A DNA stretch of 64,000 nt, from positions 3,224,001 to 3,288,000 of the forward strand of contig OZ244872.1 in the NCBI GenBank assembly GCA_965221215.1, given 5' to 3'. Below the pieces are notes generated by a model. That model had not been told where the DNA came from and did not search any database. It saw nothing but the letters and a program-made list of their open reading frames with translations. Shown piece by piece: positions 50,704-59,508 of this stretch; within the stretch, counting starts at the first letter, position 1, and the number at the start of each line of letters is the position of its first letter. Position numbers and translations under genes: made by a program. Source of the stretch: Aldehydirespirator sp965221215 (GTDB lineage: Bacteria > Actinomycetota > Acidimicrobiia > Acidimicrobiales > Aldehydirespiratoraceae).

Positions 50704-51855
50704 TCAGCCGAGTAGGGGGAGCACCTCTTCGGCGATGCGGTGAAGCTGCTCCTCCACCTTCTCGTAGGGGTCGCCGGGCATGGCCGGGAACAGCAGCAGG
50801 TTCTCGAGTCCGAGCTGCTCGTCGCGCCAGCTGATCGCCTCGGCCACCTGCTCGGGGCTGCCCACCACCCAGGTCTTCTGGTCGATGGACTGCTCCAGGG
50901 TGGGGATCAGCCCCGGCTGGGCCGGCTTGCCGTCGGCACCCATGTAGCCCTTGCTCCACCCGTAGGGGCCGAGGAACTTCCACATCTCGTCGTGGCCGTC
51001 GCGCACCGACGCCACCGCCTCCTCGAAGGTGTCCTCCACCCGCAGGCATTGCACCAGCATCCGGTTCTCGCCCCGGCCCAGCTCCCGGCCGTGGTGGGCC
51101 AGGTACCGCTCGGCGAACTGCTCCCAGCGCTCCTTGATGAACGTGTAGTGGTAGTTCCAGAACACTCCGCCCCAGCCGCAGCGGGGTATCTGCTCCAGCG
51201 TGGCCGGCGACTTGGCCGCCTGCCAGATCTCGTAGGGGTACAGCGGGCGGGGCACCAGCGACAGCTCGGTCACGAACCCGCCCCGGTCGGGGATTCCCGC
51301 CGGCGGGAAGTCGTAGACCTCGCCGTGGAAGCTGAACGTCTCGTTGTCCAGCGCCAGCCGGATCACCTCCATGGCCTCGTCGAACTGCCTGCGGTTCAGT
51401 TCGTCGGCCGCGGCCTTCTCGGGATTGTCGAAGCTGCCGATCTGGGTGCCCAGCGTCTCAGCCTCCCGCGGCACCGTGCCTCGGCCCACACCCAGGATCC
51501 CGCGGCCGCCGGAGATGTTGTGCAGCGTGGCGAAGTCCTCGGCGAGGCGCAGCGGATGCCACTGCGGCACGATGTTGAAGGTCACGCCGATGCGCACGTT
51601 CTCGGTGCGATCGGCGATGATCGTGCCGAGCAGGATCCCGTTGGGGACGACCTCGTAGCCCTCGTGCTGGAAATGGTGCTCGGTCAGCCAGAACGAGTCG
51701 AACCCCAACCGGTCGCACGCAACGCCGGCGTCGATGATCTGCTCGGTGGCCCGCCACACCTCCTTGGCGCCGTAGCGGCGGTCGGTGGGAACGGGCGGGC
51801 CCGCACCGGCATCGGGCATCTCGACCCCGCCGAACAGGAACACCCCCGTGCGCAC
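50704..51855 (-). CDS. LLM-class flavin-dependent oxidoreductase
   Basis: A 383-residue luciferase-like TIM-barrel protein. VRTGVFLFGGVEMPDAGAG starts the barrel, FDSFWLTEHHFQHEGYE is the FMN/F420 region, and GVGRGTVPREAETLG and GSPEQVAEAISWRDEQLG are further family motifs. It uses reduced flavin and oxygen, or F420; the substrate is unknown. The GTG at 51855 is the true start: reading upstream enters the dispersed repeat. It is the first gene of a run with bioA and bioFD. A role in making the pimeloyl precursor is tempting but unproven. Confidence 0.85.
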   Translation of the reverse strand: MRTGVFLFGGVEMPDAGAGPPVPTDRRYGAKEVWRATEQIIDAGVACDRLGFDSFWLTEHHFQHEGYEVVPNGILLGTIIADRTENVRIGVTFNIVPQWHPLRLAEDFATLHNISGGRGILGVGRGTVPREAETLGTQIGSFDNPEKAAADELNRRQFDEAMEVIRLALDNETFSFHGEVYDFPPAGIPDRGGFVTELSLVPRPLYPYEIWQAAKSPATLEQIPRCGWGGVFWNYHYTFIKERWEQFAERYLAHHGRELGRGENRMLVQCLRVEDTFEEAVASVRDGHDEMWKFLGPYGWSKGYMGADGKPAQPGLIPTLEQSIDQKTWVVGSPEQVAEAISWRDEQLGLENLLLFPAMPGDPYEKVEEQLHRIAEEVLPLLG

Positions 51856-51868
51856 AAGGCCAACTGTA

Positions 51869-52003
51869 GAGGCCGAGCGAAAAGGTGAGCGATTCCGGCC
51901 CATACGGGCGAGGCCATGGCCCGAGCGGCCCGTGAGCGCAGCGAACAAGAGCGGGAATGACCCCTCCGCGACGCGGCTGGCTCTCACCTATTTGCGCGCC
52001 CTC
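51869..52003 (+). repeat. Full-length 135-bp dispersed element, copy C (reference copy)
   Basis: The left end GAGGCCGAGCGAA followed by AAGGTGAG and the right end CTCACCTATTTGCGCGCCCTC (minus strand GAGGGCGCGCAAATAGG, then TGAG) form a 21-bp inverted repeat with 3-4 mismatches. The core reads GCAGCGAACAAGAGCGGGAA. It lies between divergent start codons (51855 and 52044), where it may carry or separate promoters. Confidence 0.85.
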
Positions 52004-52043
52004 TTGGGCGCTCCCATGGTCTGAATTGCTAGCGTTGCTGTTC

Positions 52044-52775
52044 ATGCCGCTTGTGACCGCATACCACCGCCCCACCAGCTTGGACGAGGCGCTCGACCTG
52101 CTCAATTCTCCGGTGCGGGTCGCGCTCGGGGGCGGCACCACCCTCAACGCCGACCGGACGCCGTCGGACCTGGAGGCAGTGGACCTGCAGGCCCTCGGAC
52201 TCGACGGGATCGCCACCGCCGACGGGGGCCGGGTGCGGCTCGGGGCCACCGCCACCCTCGACGCGGTGCGGCGCTGCGAGCTGCTGGGTGACTCGCTGCG
52301 GGAGCTGGCCCGGCGCGAGCAGCCATCCACCCTGCGCACGCTGGCCACACTTGGCGGGCTGGTGGCCGGGGGTTCAGCCGATAGTCCGCTGCTGGCCGGT
52401 CTGCTGGCCCACGACGCCGAGGTGGAGCTGGCCGGACCGGCGTCGGCGTGCAGTCTGGCCGAACTGTTGGCAGCCGGGATGCGGAAAGGCTCGCTCATCA
52501 CCTCGGTCACCGTCGATCCCGCGGGCCGCACCGCCGCGGCCCGCACCGGCCGCACCCCCGCCGACGTGCCCATCGTGTCCGCCTACGGCCGCCGCGCCGA
52601 CGGCGCCGCCATGGTGGTGGCCCTCAGCGGCGTTGCCGATCATCCGGTGCTGGTCGACGCCGACGACCCGACCGCCGGCCTGGCCCCGGCCGGGGACTTC
52701 CGAGGCCGCGGCGAATACCGACTCCATCTGGCGGCCACGCTGACCGCCCGAGTCACTCAGGAGCTGCGCTCATGA
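52044..52775 (+). CDS. ygfM: FAD-binding subunit of a molybdenum hydroxylase (YgfM/CoxM-like)
   Basis: A 243-residue PCMH-fold flavoprotein. The FAD pyrophosphate motif is VALGGGTTLNADRT (about residue 33) and the second LATLGGLVAGGSADS (about 112). It is shorter than CoxM (about 285) because the C-terminal CO-DH domain is reduced, as in E. coli YgfM. It would pass electrons between the molybdenum subunit and an acceptor. The stop overlaps the start of the xdhD-like gene (ATGA). The order ygfM-xdhD matches E. coli. Confidence 0.85.
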   Translation: MPLVTAYHRPTSLDEALDLLNSPVRVALGGGTTLNADRTPSDLEAVDLQALGLDGIATADGGRVRLGATATLDAVRRCELLGDSLRELARREQPSTLRTLATLGGLVAGGSADSPLLAGLLAHDAEVELAGPASACSLAELLAAGMRKGSLITSVTVDPAGRTAAARTGRTPADVPIVSAYGRRADGAAMVVALSGVADHPVLVDADDPTAGLAPAGDFRGRGEYRLHLAATLTARVTQELRS

Positions 52776-55705
52776 CCATCGACGTCGCCTTCGAGCTCAA
52801 CGGCGCGGCGGCCACCGCCACCGTCGAGCCCCACCACACCCTGCGAGAGGCGCTCAGAAGCCTGGGCATGTTCTCGGTCCACTACGGCTCCGACAGCGGC
52901 GAGACCGGCGCGGCCGCCATCCTCTACGACGGCCGGCTGGCGTCGGCCGACGTGATCCTGGCCGCGTCGGCTCACGGCCACCGGATCACCACCGTCGAGG
53001 CGCTAAACGTGTCGCCGGAGCTGCATCCCGTCCAGACCGCCTTCGTGGCGGTCGGCGCCTTCCAGTCCGGCTACTCGGCGGGAGCGATGATCCTGGGCAC
53101 CCTGGCGCTGCTGGAGGAGAATTCCGACCCCTCCGAGGCCGAGATCAGGGACATGCTCTCGGGCATCCTCGACCGCGAGACCGCCTACGCCAAGCCGGTC
53201 GAGGCGGTCAAGCGGGCCGCGGCGGTGCTGCGGGGCGCCGACACCGAGCCCTTCGCGCCGCTGGTGCTGGATCCGCTCACCGACGGCTACCGACCCGCTC
53301 CCGCCGACGCCGGCGGCGACCCCCCCGACGCGCCGCAGGCCGTGCCCCGGCTGGTGCCGTCGCGGGAGGTGCCCGACATGGCGGTGGTGGGCAAGCCGGA
53401 GGTCAAGGTGGACGCGGTGCGCCTGGCCAAGGGCAACCCCGCCTTCACCGACGACATCGAGCCCCGCGGGATGCTGTACGCCAAGGTGCTGCGCAGCCCC
53501 CACGCCCACGCTCGCATCCTCGGCATCGACGACTCAGCCGCTCGGGCGGTCGAGGGCGTCCACGCCGTGCTGCACTACGGCAACACCCCCCGGGTCAAGT
53601 ACGCGTCGGGCGGGCAGAGTTGGCCCAACCCCCACCCGTACGACCAGGTCAGCTTCGACGACCGGGTCCGCCATGTCGGCGACCGGGTGGCCGCGGTGGC
53701 GGCCGAGACCGTCGAGGCGGCCGAGGAGGCGGTGCGGCTGATCGAGGTCGACTACGAGGTGCTGCCCGCAGTGTTCGACGAGCGCTTCGCCATGGATCCC
53801 GACGCCCCCAAGATCCACGACGAGGACGACACCACCCACATCTGCGACCCCCAGCGCAACCTCGTCCACCACCTGACCGCCCATCGCGGCGACGTCGACG
53901 CGAATCTCGCCGCCGCTCCCCATACCTTCGAGCAGACGTTCAGGGTCCACCAGGTGCAGCAGTGCCCCATCGAGCCCCACATCTCGATGGCCTGGCTCGA
54001 CTCCGACGAGCGCATGGTGGTGCGCACCGCCACCCAGGTGCCGTTCCACACCCGCCGGATGCTGGCCCCCCTCATCGGCATGGACATCAAGGACATCCGG
54101 GTTATCAAGCCCCGCATCGGCGGCGGCTTCGGGGCCAAGCAGGAGATGCTGATCGAGGACATCGTGGCCCACCTGGCCATCGCCACCCGCCGTCCCGTGC
54201 GCCTCGAGCTCGACCGGGCCGAGGAGTTCTACGCCAGCCGCACCCGCCACCCCCAGACCATCACCTTCCGCACCGCGGTCGACGACGACGGCAAGCTGCT
54301 GGCCCAGGACATGTCGATGATCGGCAACACCGGCCCCTACGGCACCCACGGCTTCACCGTGCAGATCGTGTCGGGGCTGCGGGGCCTCACCTCCTACAAC
54401 GCCGCGTCGAAGCGCTTCGACTGCCACGTCGTCTACACCAACATCCCGGTGCCGGGCGCCTACCGGGGCTACGGCGCGCCCCAGGCCGAGTTCGCCCTCG
54501 AGGCCCACATGGAGGACATCGCCCGGGCCTTCGACCTCGACCCCATCGAGTTCAAGCGGCGCAACTGGGTGAAGGTGGGCGACGAGATGGACATCGCCCC
54601 CCATCTGGGCGAGCGGGCCGTGGCCGAGGAGGAACTCGACTCCTATCCGAAGGTGATGTCGTCGGGCATCGAGGAGTGCGTTGCCCAGGGCCGGCGGGAG
54701 ATCGGCTGGCACCGCCGCGGCGACGACGGCTGGAAGGCCCCCGCCGACCGCCCCAACATCCGCCGGGGCATCGGCTTCGCCTTCTGCATGCACGGCACCG
54801 CCATCCCGTTTTTGGACATGGGCGGCTGCTCGATCAAGCTCAACGACGACGGCTCGTTCAACATGCTCATCGGGGCCACCGACCTCGGCACCGGGGCCGA
54901 CACCGTGATCGGCCAGATCGCGGCCGAGGTGCTCGGAGTGCCCCTCGACGACATCAAGGTGTACTCCAGCGACACCGACATGACCCCGTTCGACACCGGG
55001 GCCTACGCCTCGTCCACCACCTACATCTCGGGAACGGCTGCGCTGCGGGCCGCGGAGGCGGTGCGGGAGCGGCTGAAGGCCCGGGCCGCGATGCTGCTGG
55101 AGGTGGACGAGCCCTGCACCATCGAGCTGCGCGACCGCCGGGCCTACGCCGCCGACGGCCGCTCGGTCACGCTGGAGGAGATCGCTCTCGACTCGCTGCA
55201 CTGGCAGGAGCAGGAGCAGATCATGGGCACGGCCTCGCATGTGTCGCCCGACTGCCCGCCGCCGTTCGCGGCCCAGTTCGCCGAGGTCGAGGTGGACGTC
55301 GACACCGGCCAGGTGACGGTCACCAAGCTGGTGATGGCGGTGGACTGCGGCGTGGCCATCAACCCGGTCACCGCTTCGGGCCAGGTGGAGGGCGGCATGA
55401 TCCAGGCCCTCGGCTACGCCCACTGCGAGGAGATGGTGCTCGACGACGACGGGCGCATGGTCAACCCGTCGTTCGGCCCCTACAAGATCTACCGGGCCGA
55501 CGAGATGCCCGACACCGTGGTGTACCTGGTGCAGACCATGGAGGACAGCGGCCCGTTCGGGGCCAAGGCGGTGGCCGAGATCCCCAAGGACGGCGTGGCC
55601 CCGGCCGTGCGCAACGCCATCCTCGACGCCACCGGGGTGGCCATCAACGACCTGCCCTTCACCCCCGAGCGAGTCTGGTCCGCCCTGCAATCCGCCCACC
55701 CATGA
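52772..55705 (+). CDS. xdhD: Molybdenum hydroxylase large subunit (XdhD-like) with a Cys-less ferredoxin domain
   Basis: A 977-residue protein. Residues 1 to about 165 have the CoxS fold but none of the eight [2Fe-2S] Cys: HYGSDSGETGAAAILYDG replaces the plant-type cluster loop, GAFQSGYSAGAM the QCGYC motif and GILDRETAY the CRCTGY motif. Residues 210-977 are the molybdopterin domain: GGGFGAKQEML, PGAYRGYGAPQAEFALE, GAYASSTTYISG and GPFGAKAVAEI (active-site Glu). E. coli XdhD (956 aa), the closest namesake, has in my recollection a similarly divergent start. Purines or related heterocycles are likely substrates. Confidence 0.88.
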   Translation: MTIDVAFELNGAAATATVEPHHTLREALRSLGMFSVHYGSDSGETGAAAILYDGRLASADVILAASAHGHRITTVEALNVSPELHPVQTAFVAVGAFQSGYSAGAMILGTLALLEENSDPSEAEIRDMLSGILDRETAYAKPVEAVKRAAAVLRGADTEPFAPLVLDPLTDGYRPAPADAGGDPPDAPQAVPRLVPSREVPDMAVVGKPEVKVDAVRLAKGNPAFTDDIEPRGMLYAKVLRSPHAHARILGIDDSAARAVEGVHAVLHYGNTPRVKYASGGQSWPNPHPYDQVSFDDRVRHVGDRVAAVAAETVEAAEEAVRLIEVDYEVLPAVFDERFAMDPDAPKIHDEDDTTHICDPQRNLVHHLTAHRGDVDANLAAAPHTFEQTFRVHQVQQCPIEPHISMAWLDSDERMVVRTATQVPFHTRRMLAPLIGMDIKDIRVIKPRIGGGFGAKQEMLIEDIVAHLAIATRRPVRLELDRAEEFYASRTRHPQTITFRTAVDDDGKLLAQDMSMIGNTGPYGTHGFTVQIVSGLRGLTSYNAASKRFDCHVVYTNIPVPGAYRGYGAPQAEFALEAHMEDIARAFDLDPIEFKRRNWVKVGDEMDIAPHLGERAVAEEELDSYPKVMSSGIEECVAQGRREIGWHRRGDDGWKAPADRPNIRRGIGFAFCMHGTAIPFLDMGGCSIKLNDDGSFNMLIGATDLGTGADTVIGQIAAEVLGVPLDDIKVYSSDTDMTPFDTGAYASSTTYISGTAALRAAEAVRERLKARAAMLLEVDEPCTIELRDRRAYAADGRSVTLEEIALDSLHWQEQEQIMGTASHVSPDCPPPFAAQFAEVEVDVDTGQVTVTKLVMAVDCGVAINPVTASGQVEGGMIQALGYAHCEEMVLDDDGRMVNPSFGPYKIYRADEMPDTVVYLVQTMEDSGPFGAKAVAEIPKDGVAPAVRNAILDATGVAINDLPFTPERVWSALQSAHP

Positions 55706-55764
55706 GCCCCGGGAGCCCGACCGGACTTCCCCCGCCCGCCATGCTTCTGGCAGATGCCGAGCTT

Positions 55765-55875
55765 GCGAGGCCGCGGGCTGTGTTGTCGGGGTTCGGGCGG
55801 CTCGTGACCGCAGCGAACAAGCGCGGGAGTGACCCTGCTGCGACGCGACGGGCTCCCACCTATTCGCGCACCCTC
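55765..55875 (+). repeat. Dispersed element, copy D (left end missing)
   Basis: About 111 bases. The core GCAGCGAACAAGCGCGGGAG and the right end CACCTATTCGCGCACCCTC are clear; the left terminal repeat is decayed to GCGAGGCCGCGGG. It fills most of the 194-bp gap between xdhD and the ssnA-like gene. Confidence 0.75.
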
Positions 55876-55899
55876 TTGGCCGACGAGTAGAGCAGAACG

Positions 55900-57231
55900 T
55901 TGGCGGGCACGATCGTCTCAGCCGACTGGGTGGTCGCCGCGGCGCTGCAGGAGCCTCGACGGGGCTGGGCCGTGCGGGTGGTTGATGGCCTGATCGACGA
56001 CTCCGGCCCGGTCGACGAGCTGCGGGCCCGCCATCGGGGCGACGAGTTCTGCGACGGCTCGGGCTGTGTGCTGATGCCCGGCTTCGTCAACGCTCATGTG
56101 CATCTGTACGGGGTGCTGGCCCACGGCGTGCCCGCCCCCGCCGCGCCGGTGGCCGACTTCTGGGGCTTCCTCGACGACTACTGGTGGCCGCTGGTGGAGA
56201 ACGCCCTCGACCACGAGATGATCGCGGCGGCGGCCGGGTGGGTGACCGCGGAATTGGCCGCGGGCGGCACCACCAGCTTCTTCGACATCCTCGAAGCCCC
56301 CAACGCCCTGCCCGACGCACTGTTCGCACAAGCGTCCGCGGTGGCCGGCCGCGGGCTGCGGGCGGTGCTGTCGTTCGAGGCCACCGAGCGGATGGGGGCG
56401 GCCAGCGGCCAGGCCGGCCTCGACGAGAACGTCCGCTTCGTCGAGGCCTGCCGGGATGGCTCGGCGGGCGGCGGAGGCCGGGTGTCGGGCGCCATGTGCA
56501 TCCACACCACCTTCACCTGCTCGGAGCCGTTCATCCGCCAGGCCTTCGATCTGGCCGCCGACCTCGACGTGTTCTGCCACGCCCATGTGAACGAGGGAGT
56601 CCACGAGGGACGCTGGTGCGAAGAGCACCACGGCATGCGCACGCTGGAGTTCTACGACCGCATCGGCGCAGCCTCGCCGCGCTTGCAGGCCAGCCAGTGC
56701 GTGCAGCTCTCGCCCCGCGAGATCGACGTCATCGCCGCCACCGGCATCCGGGTCTCGCACATGCCCCTGTCGAACTGCGAGGTGGGGGGAGGGATCGCCC
56801 CGGTGCTGGAGCTGCTGGAGCGGGGGGTCACCGTCGGGCTCGGCTCCGACGGCTACCTCAACGACATGTTCGCGGTGATGCGGGGCGCCTTCCTGCTGCA
56901 CCGGGCCGCCAGCCTCGACCCTGGTGCCATCAGCGCGGCCTCCGTGCTGCATCTGGCCACCGAGGGCTCGGCCCGCACCCTGGGACTGGAGCGGGTGGGC
57001 CGGCTGGAGCCCGGCTGGCGCGCCGACCTGCAATTGGTGGAGCTGGATCTGCCCACGCCGGTGGAGGCCCACAACCTGCTCGACCAACTGGTGCTGTGGC
57101 GCAGCGCGCAGCATGTGCGCAAGGTAATGGTGGGAGGAGACTGGGTCGTCGACGGCGGCGAGGTGATCGGCGCCGACATGGAAGCGCTGCGGGCCCACAC
57201 CCGAGAACAAGCTGCCAGGCTGTGGTCGTGA
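55900..57231 (+). CDS. ssnA: SsnA-like amidohydrolase (putative aminohydrolase)
   Basis: A 443-residue amidohydrolase-superfamily protein, the same length as E. coli SsnA. Metal motifs: FVNAHVHLYG, CHAHVNEG (third His), and GLGSDGYLND (Asp). The two beta-sandwich parts flank the barrel. The start is TTG at 55900 (M-A-G-T-I-V-S-A), with no good ribosome site; the repeat copy D is just upstream. In the SDMH gene clusters this enzyme probably hydrolyses the heterocycle product of the hydroxylase. The substrate is not known. Confidence 0.85.
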   Translation: MAGTIVSADWVVAAALQEPRRGWAVRVVDGLIDDSGPVDELRARHRGDEFCDGSGCVLMPGFVNAHVHLYGVLAHGVPAPAAPVADFWGFLDDYWWPLVENALDHEMIAAAAGWVTAELAAGGTTSFFDILEAPNALPDALFAQASAVAGRGLRAVLSFEATERMGAASGQAGLDENVRFVEACRDGSAGGGGRVSGAMCIHTTFTCSEPFIRQAFDLAADLDVFCHAHVNEGVHEGRWCEEHHGMRTLEFYDRIGAASPRLQASQCVQLSPREIDVIAATGIRVSHMPLSNCEVGGGIAPVLELLERGVTVGLGSDGYLNDMFAVMRGAFLLHRAASLDPGAISAASVLHLATEGSARTLGLERVGRLEPGWRADLQLVELDLPTPVEAHNLLDQLVLWRSAQHVRKVMVGGDWVVDGGEVIGADMEALRAHTREQAARLWS

Positions 57232-57336
57232 GCATTGGCGGGCGGTTGAGGCCGTGGCCGTGGGCACCGTCGTCAGGTGGGTCGGGGCGGTGGTCGTGAG
57301 CCCGGTCGAGCCGAATGCGAGGCCGTGGTCGTGAGC
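57222..57336 (+). repeat. Four tandem degenerate ~35-bp units between ssnA and xdhC
   Basis: GTGGTCGTGAGC occurs at 57222, 57290 and 57325, with GTGGCCGTGGGC at 57254, giving spacings of 32, 36 and 35 bp. GAGGCC precedes the second and fourth units. The first unit spans the ssnA stop (TGA), the last contains the xdhC GTG start. Confidence 0.6.
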
Positions 57337-58146
57337 TTGCTGGGCCAACTTGCCGACGCGGTGGACGGCGGTGTGGCGGTGGCCTCGGCCACCGTTGTCG
57401 ACACGTCGCGCTCGGTGCCCCGGCGAGCCGGGGCCAAGATGCTGGTATTCCGCGACGGTGCCATCTCCGGCACCGTCGGCGGCGGCGAGATGGAGGCTCG
57501 GGTGGTGGCCGAGGCGGTGGACTCGCTGGCTGACGGGCGCTGCCGCCTGCTGTCGTACCGTCTAGTCGATCCCGGCCGGGGCGATCCCGGCGTCTGCGGG
57601 GGCGACGTCCAGATATTCGTGGAGCCGCACATGCCTCAACCGACAGTGATCGTTATGGGCTACGGCCACGTCGGGCGAGCCGTGGCCCAGTTGGCCAAAT
57701 GGCTGGGCTACCGAGTGGTCGCCTCCGACGACCGCGAACTGGCCGAGGGCCCGCCGGGCGACCCCGCAGACGAGGGGATGGATTCCGAGGTCCCCGGCGG
57801 CGAAGCTGCGGACGGTGGCCCAGACGAGCTGATCATCGGCACGGTGGACGAGTTGCTGGCCGGCCGGACCCCGGATGCCGACACGTCGGTGGTGCTGGTC
57901 ACCCGCAACGTGGACGTCGACGCGGCGGCGCTGCCCGCGCTGCTGGGCACCGACGCCGGCTATGTGGGGGTGATGGGCAGCGAGCGCCGCTGGGCCACCA
58001 CCCGAGCCCGCTTGGAGGCCGAGGGCGTCGACCCCGCCGCGCTCGACCGGGTCCACGCCCCCATCGGCATCGAGGTCGGCGCCGAGACCCCTGAGGAGAT
58101 CGCGCTGAGCATCATGGCCGAGGTGGTCGCCCATCGCCGCACGTGA
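57331..58146 (+). CDS. xdhC: XdhC-family molybdenum cofactor insertion chaperone
   Basis: A 271-residue protein. The N-terminal XdhC/CoxI domain has SVPRRAGAKMLVFRDG, SGTVGGGEMEARV and VCGGDVQIFVEP. The C-terminal Rossmann domain has VIVMGYGHVGRAVAQLAKWLG and GYVGVMGSERRW. XdhC binds the cofactor, promotes its sulfuration and hands it to the hydroxylase. The GTG at 57331 is preferred because GAGG lies 8 nt before it. It is downstream of the ssnA-like gene in the hydroxylase cluster. Confidence 0.9.
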   Translation: MSLLGQLADAVDGGVAVASATVVDTSRSVPRRAGAKMLVFRDGAISGTVGGGEMEARVVAEAVDSLADGRCRLLSYRLVDPGRGDPGVCGGDVQIFVEPHMPQPTVIVMGYGHVGRAVAQLAKWLGYRVVASDDRELAEGPPGDPADEGMDSEVPGGEAADGGPDELIIGTVDELLAGRTPDADTSVVLVTRNVDVDAAALPALLGTDAGYVGVMGSERRWATTRARLEAEGVDPAALDRVHAPIGIEVGAETPEEIALSIMAEVVAHRRT

Positions 58147-58252
58147 ATTGCTGGACAAGAGTGCAGCGAGGGGAAGCCGACATCTTCGACGTCGGCTAGC
58201 GCTGTAATCCGCGAACACACGGTGACAGACCCCGGTGCTAGGTTCGGATTGC

Positions 58253-59257
58253 ATGGCGACGAGCACTCACCCCCGGCATCCGGTGGTCGCGTTGGGTTCG
58301 CCTGCGAGCGAGGCGGCGGTGGTCGGCGCAGTCCCGGACTCGCTGTTGCGCCGGGCCTCGGCTGAGCCGCAGAGGGCCATACCCGCCATAGCGAAGGAGC
58401 CCGAGTCGTGCGCTCTGCTGGAGCGCGCACTGCGATCTCTGAGCACGGGCCACTGCCTGCGCCTGGGCGACTCCCGGAGCATGGACGTCGCCGAGCAGAG
58501 CGTGCATCTTGTGCTTACATCGCCGCCGTATTGGACCCTCAAGAAATACAACGCGCCGCAGGGCCAACTGGGCGAGGTCGAGGACTACGAAGATTTCTTG
58601 GACCAACTCGACGAGGTCTGGCGGCTCGCACACCGGGCACTGGTTCCAGGTGGCCGCATGGTGGTTGTGGTCGGAGACGTCAACGTCGCTCGCCGGTCGT
58701 TCGGCCGGCATCTGGTGTTTCCGCTTCATGCGAGCATCGCGGAGCGCTGTCGACAGATCGGTTTCGACAATCTTGCGCCCATCATCTGGCACAAGATCGG
58801 CAACGCTCAGTACGAGATGGGCGCAGGCGGGTACTACGGCAAGCCCTTCGAGCCCAACGGCGTTATCAAGAACGAGATCGAGTACATCCTGTTTCAGCGG
58901 AAGCCTGGGGGATACCGAAGGCCGTCGCTCGCAACTCGCGTGATGTCGGTGATTCCCGCAGACATGCATGCCGAGTGCTTTCAGCAGGTATGGCGAATGA
59001 GCGGGGCGTCCACTAGGCACCATCCGGCGCCGTTCCCTCTCAGTCTGGCTGACCGGCTGATCCGCATGTTCTCGTTTGCGGGAGACACTGTCCTGGACCC
59101 CTTCCTCGGCTCGGGCACCACTTCGGCGGCGGCCGGCGCCTGTGGCCGCAACAGCATCGGATGGGAGATCGACCCGACTTACCTCGAGGCGGCAGCAAGG
59201 CGAGTCAGCGACATGCTGGGAGCGCGGGACCAGCAGGCTCTCGACCTCTCCGCATAG
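58253..59257 (+). CDS. DNA methyltransferase (TSPPY, probable N4-cytosine type), apparently orphan
   Basis: A 334-residue enzyme. The catalytic motif TSPPYW at about residue 86 comes before the AdoMet motif DPFLGSGTTSAAA near 283, the beta-class order common for m4C and some m6A enzymes. It starts at ATG 58253. No nuclease is encoded beside it: the next gene has 82 codons only. It sits between xdhC and yqeB, splitting the molybdenum-hydroxylase cluster, so it was probably inserted. It may be a regulatory or anti-restriction methylase. Confidence 0.85.
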   Translation: MATSTHPRHPVVALGSPASEAAVVGAVPDSLLRRASAEPQRAIPAIAKEPESCALLERALRSLSTGHCLRLGDSRSMDVAEQSVHLVLTSPPYWTLKKYNAPQGQLGEVEDYEDFLDQLDEVWRLAHRALVPGGRMVVVVGDVNVARRSFGRHLVFPLHASIAERCRQIGFDNLAPIIWHKIGNAQYEMGAGGYYGKPFEPNGVIKNEIEYILFQRKPGGYRRPSLATRVMSVIPADMHAECFQQVWRMSGASTRHHPAPFPLSLADRLIRMFSFAGDTVLDPFLGSGTTSAAAGACGRNSIGWEIDPTYLEAAARRVSDMLGARDQQALDLSA

Positions 59258-59259
59258 CC

Positions 59260-59508
59260 ATGTCGTCGGACTCGTCCACGCCAGGACTGCGGCTCGTAGA
59301 CGACCTAGCCGAGATTGAAGCGCCAACCATCGGGGGACGCAAGACCGAGGGCGACGCCGCCCATCTGCTCGAGGGTGTCGCAGTCGTTGTGTTCGATCGG
59401 GCATCCGGCGCGTTGGATCTCAGCGTTCCGCCGCCTGGATGCGGGTTGCGGTGGGAGGAGTTCATTGCGGTGATGGCCGAGTCGTACGAGGCGCGATTCG
59501 GAGAATGA
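59260..59508 (+). CDS. Small hypothetical protein next to methyltransferase
   Basis: An 82-residue protein starting MSSDSSTPGLRLVDDLAEIE. The centre has AAHLLEGVAVVVFDRASGAL and the end CGLRWEEFIAVMAESYEARF. No family is recognised. The ATG is 3 bp after the methyltransferase stop, and its stop overlaps an ATG in the yqeB frame, so it links both genes. It could be an accessory or antitoxin-like partner of the methylase. Confidence 0.5.
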   Translation: MSSDSSTPGLRLVDDLAEIEAPTIGGRKTEGDAAHLLEGVAVVVFDRASGALDLSVPPPGCGLRWEEFIAVMAESYEARFGE

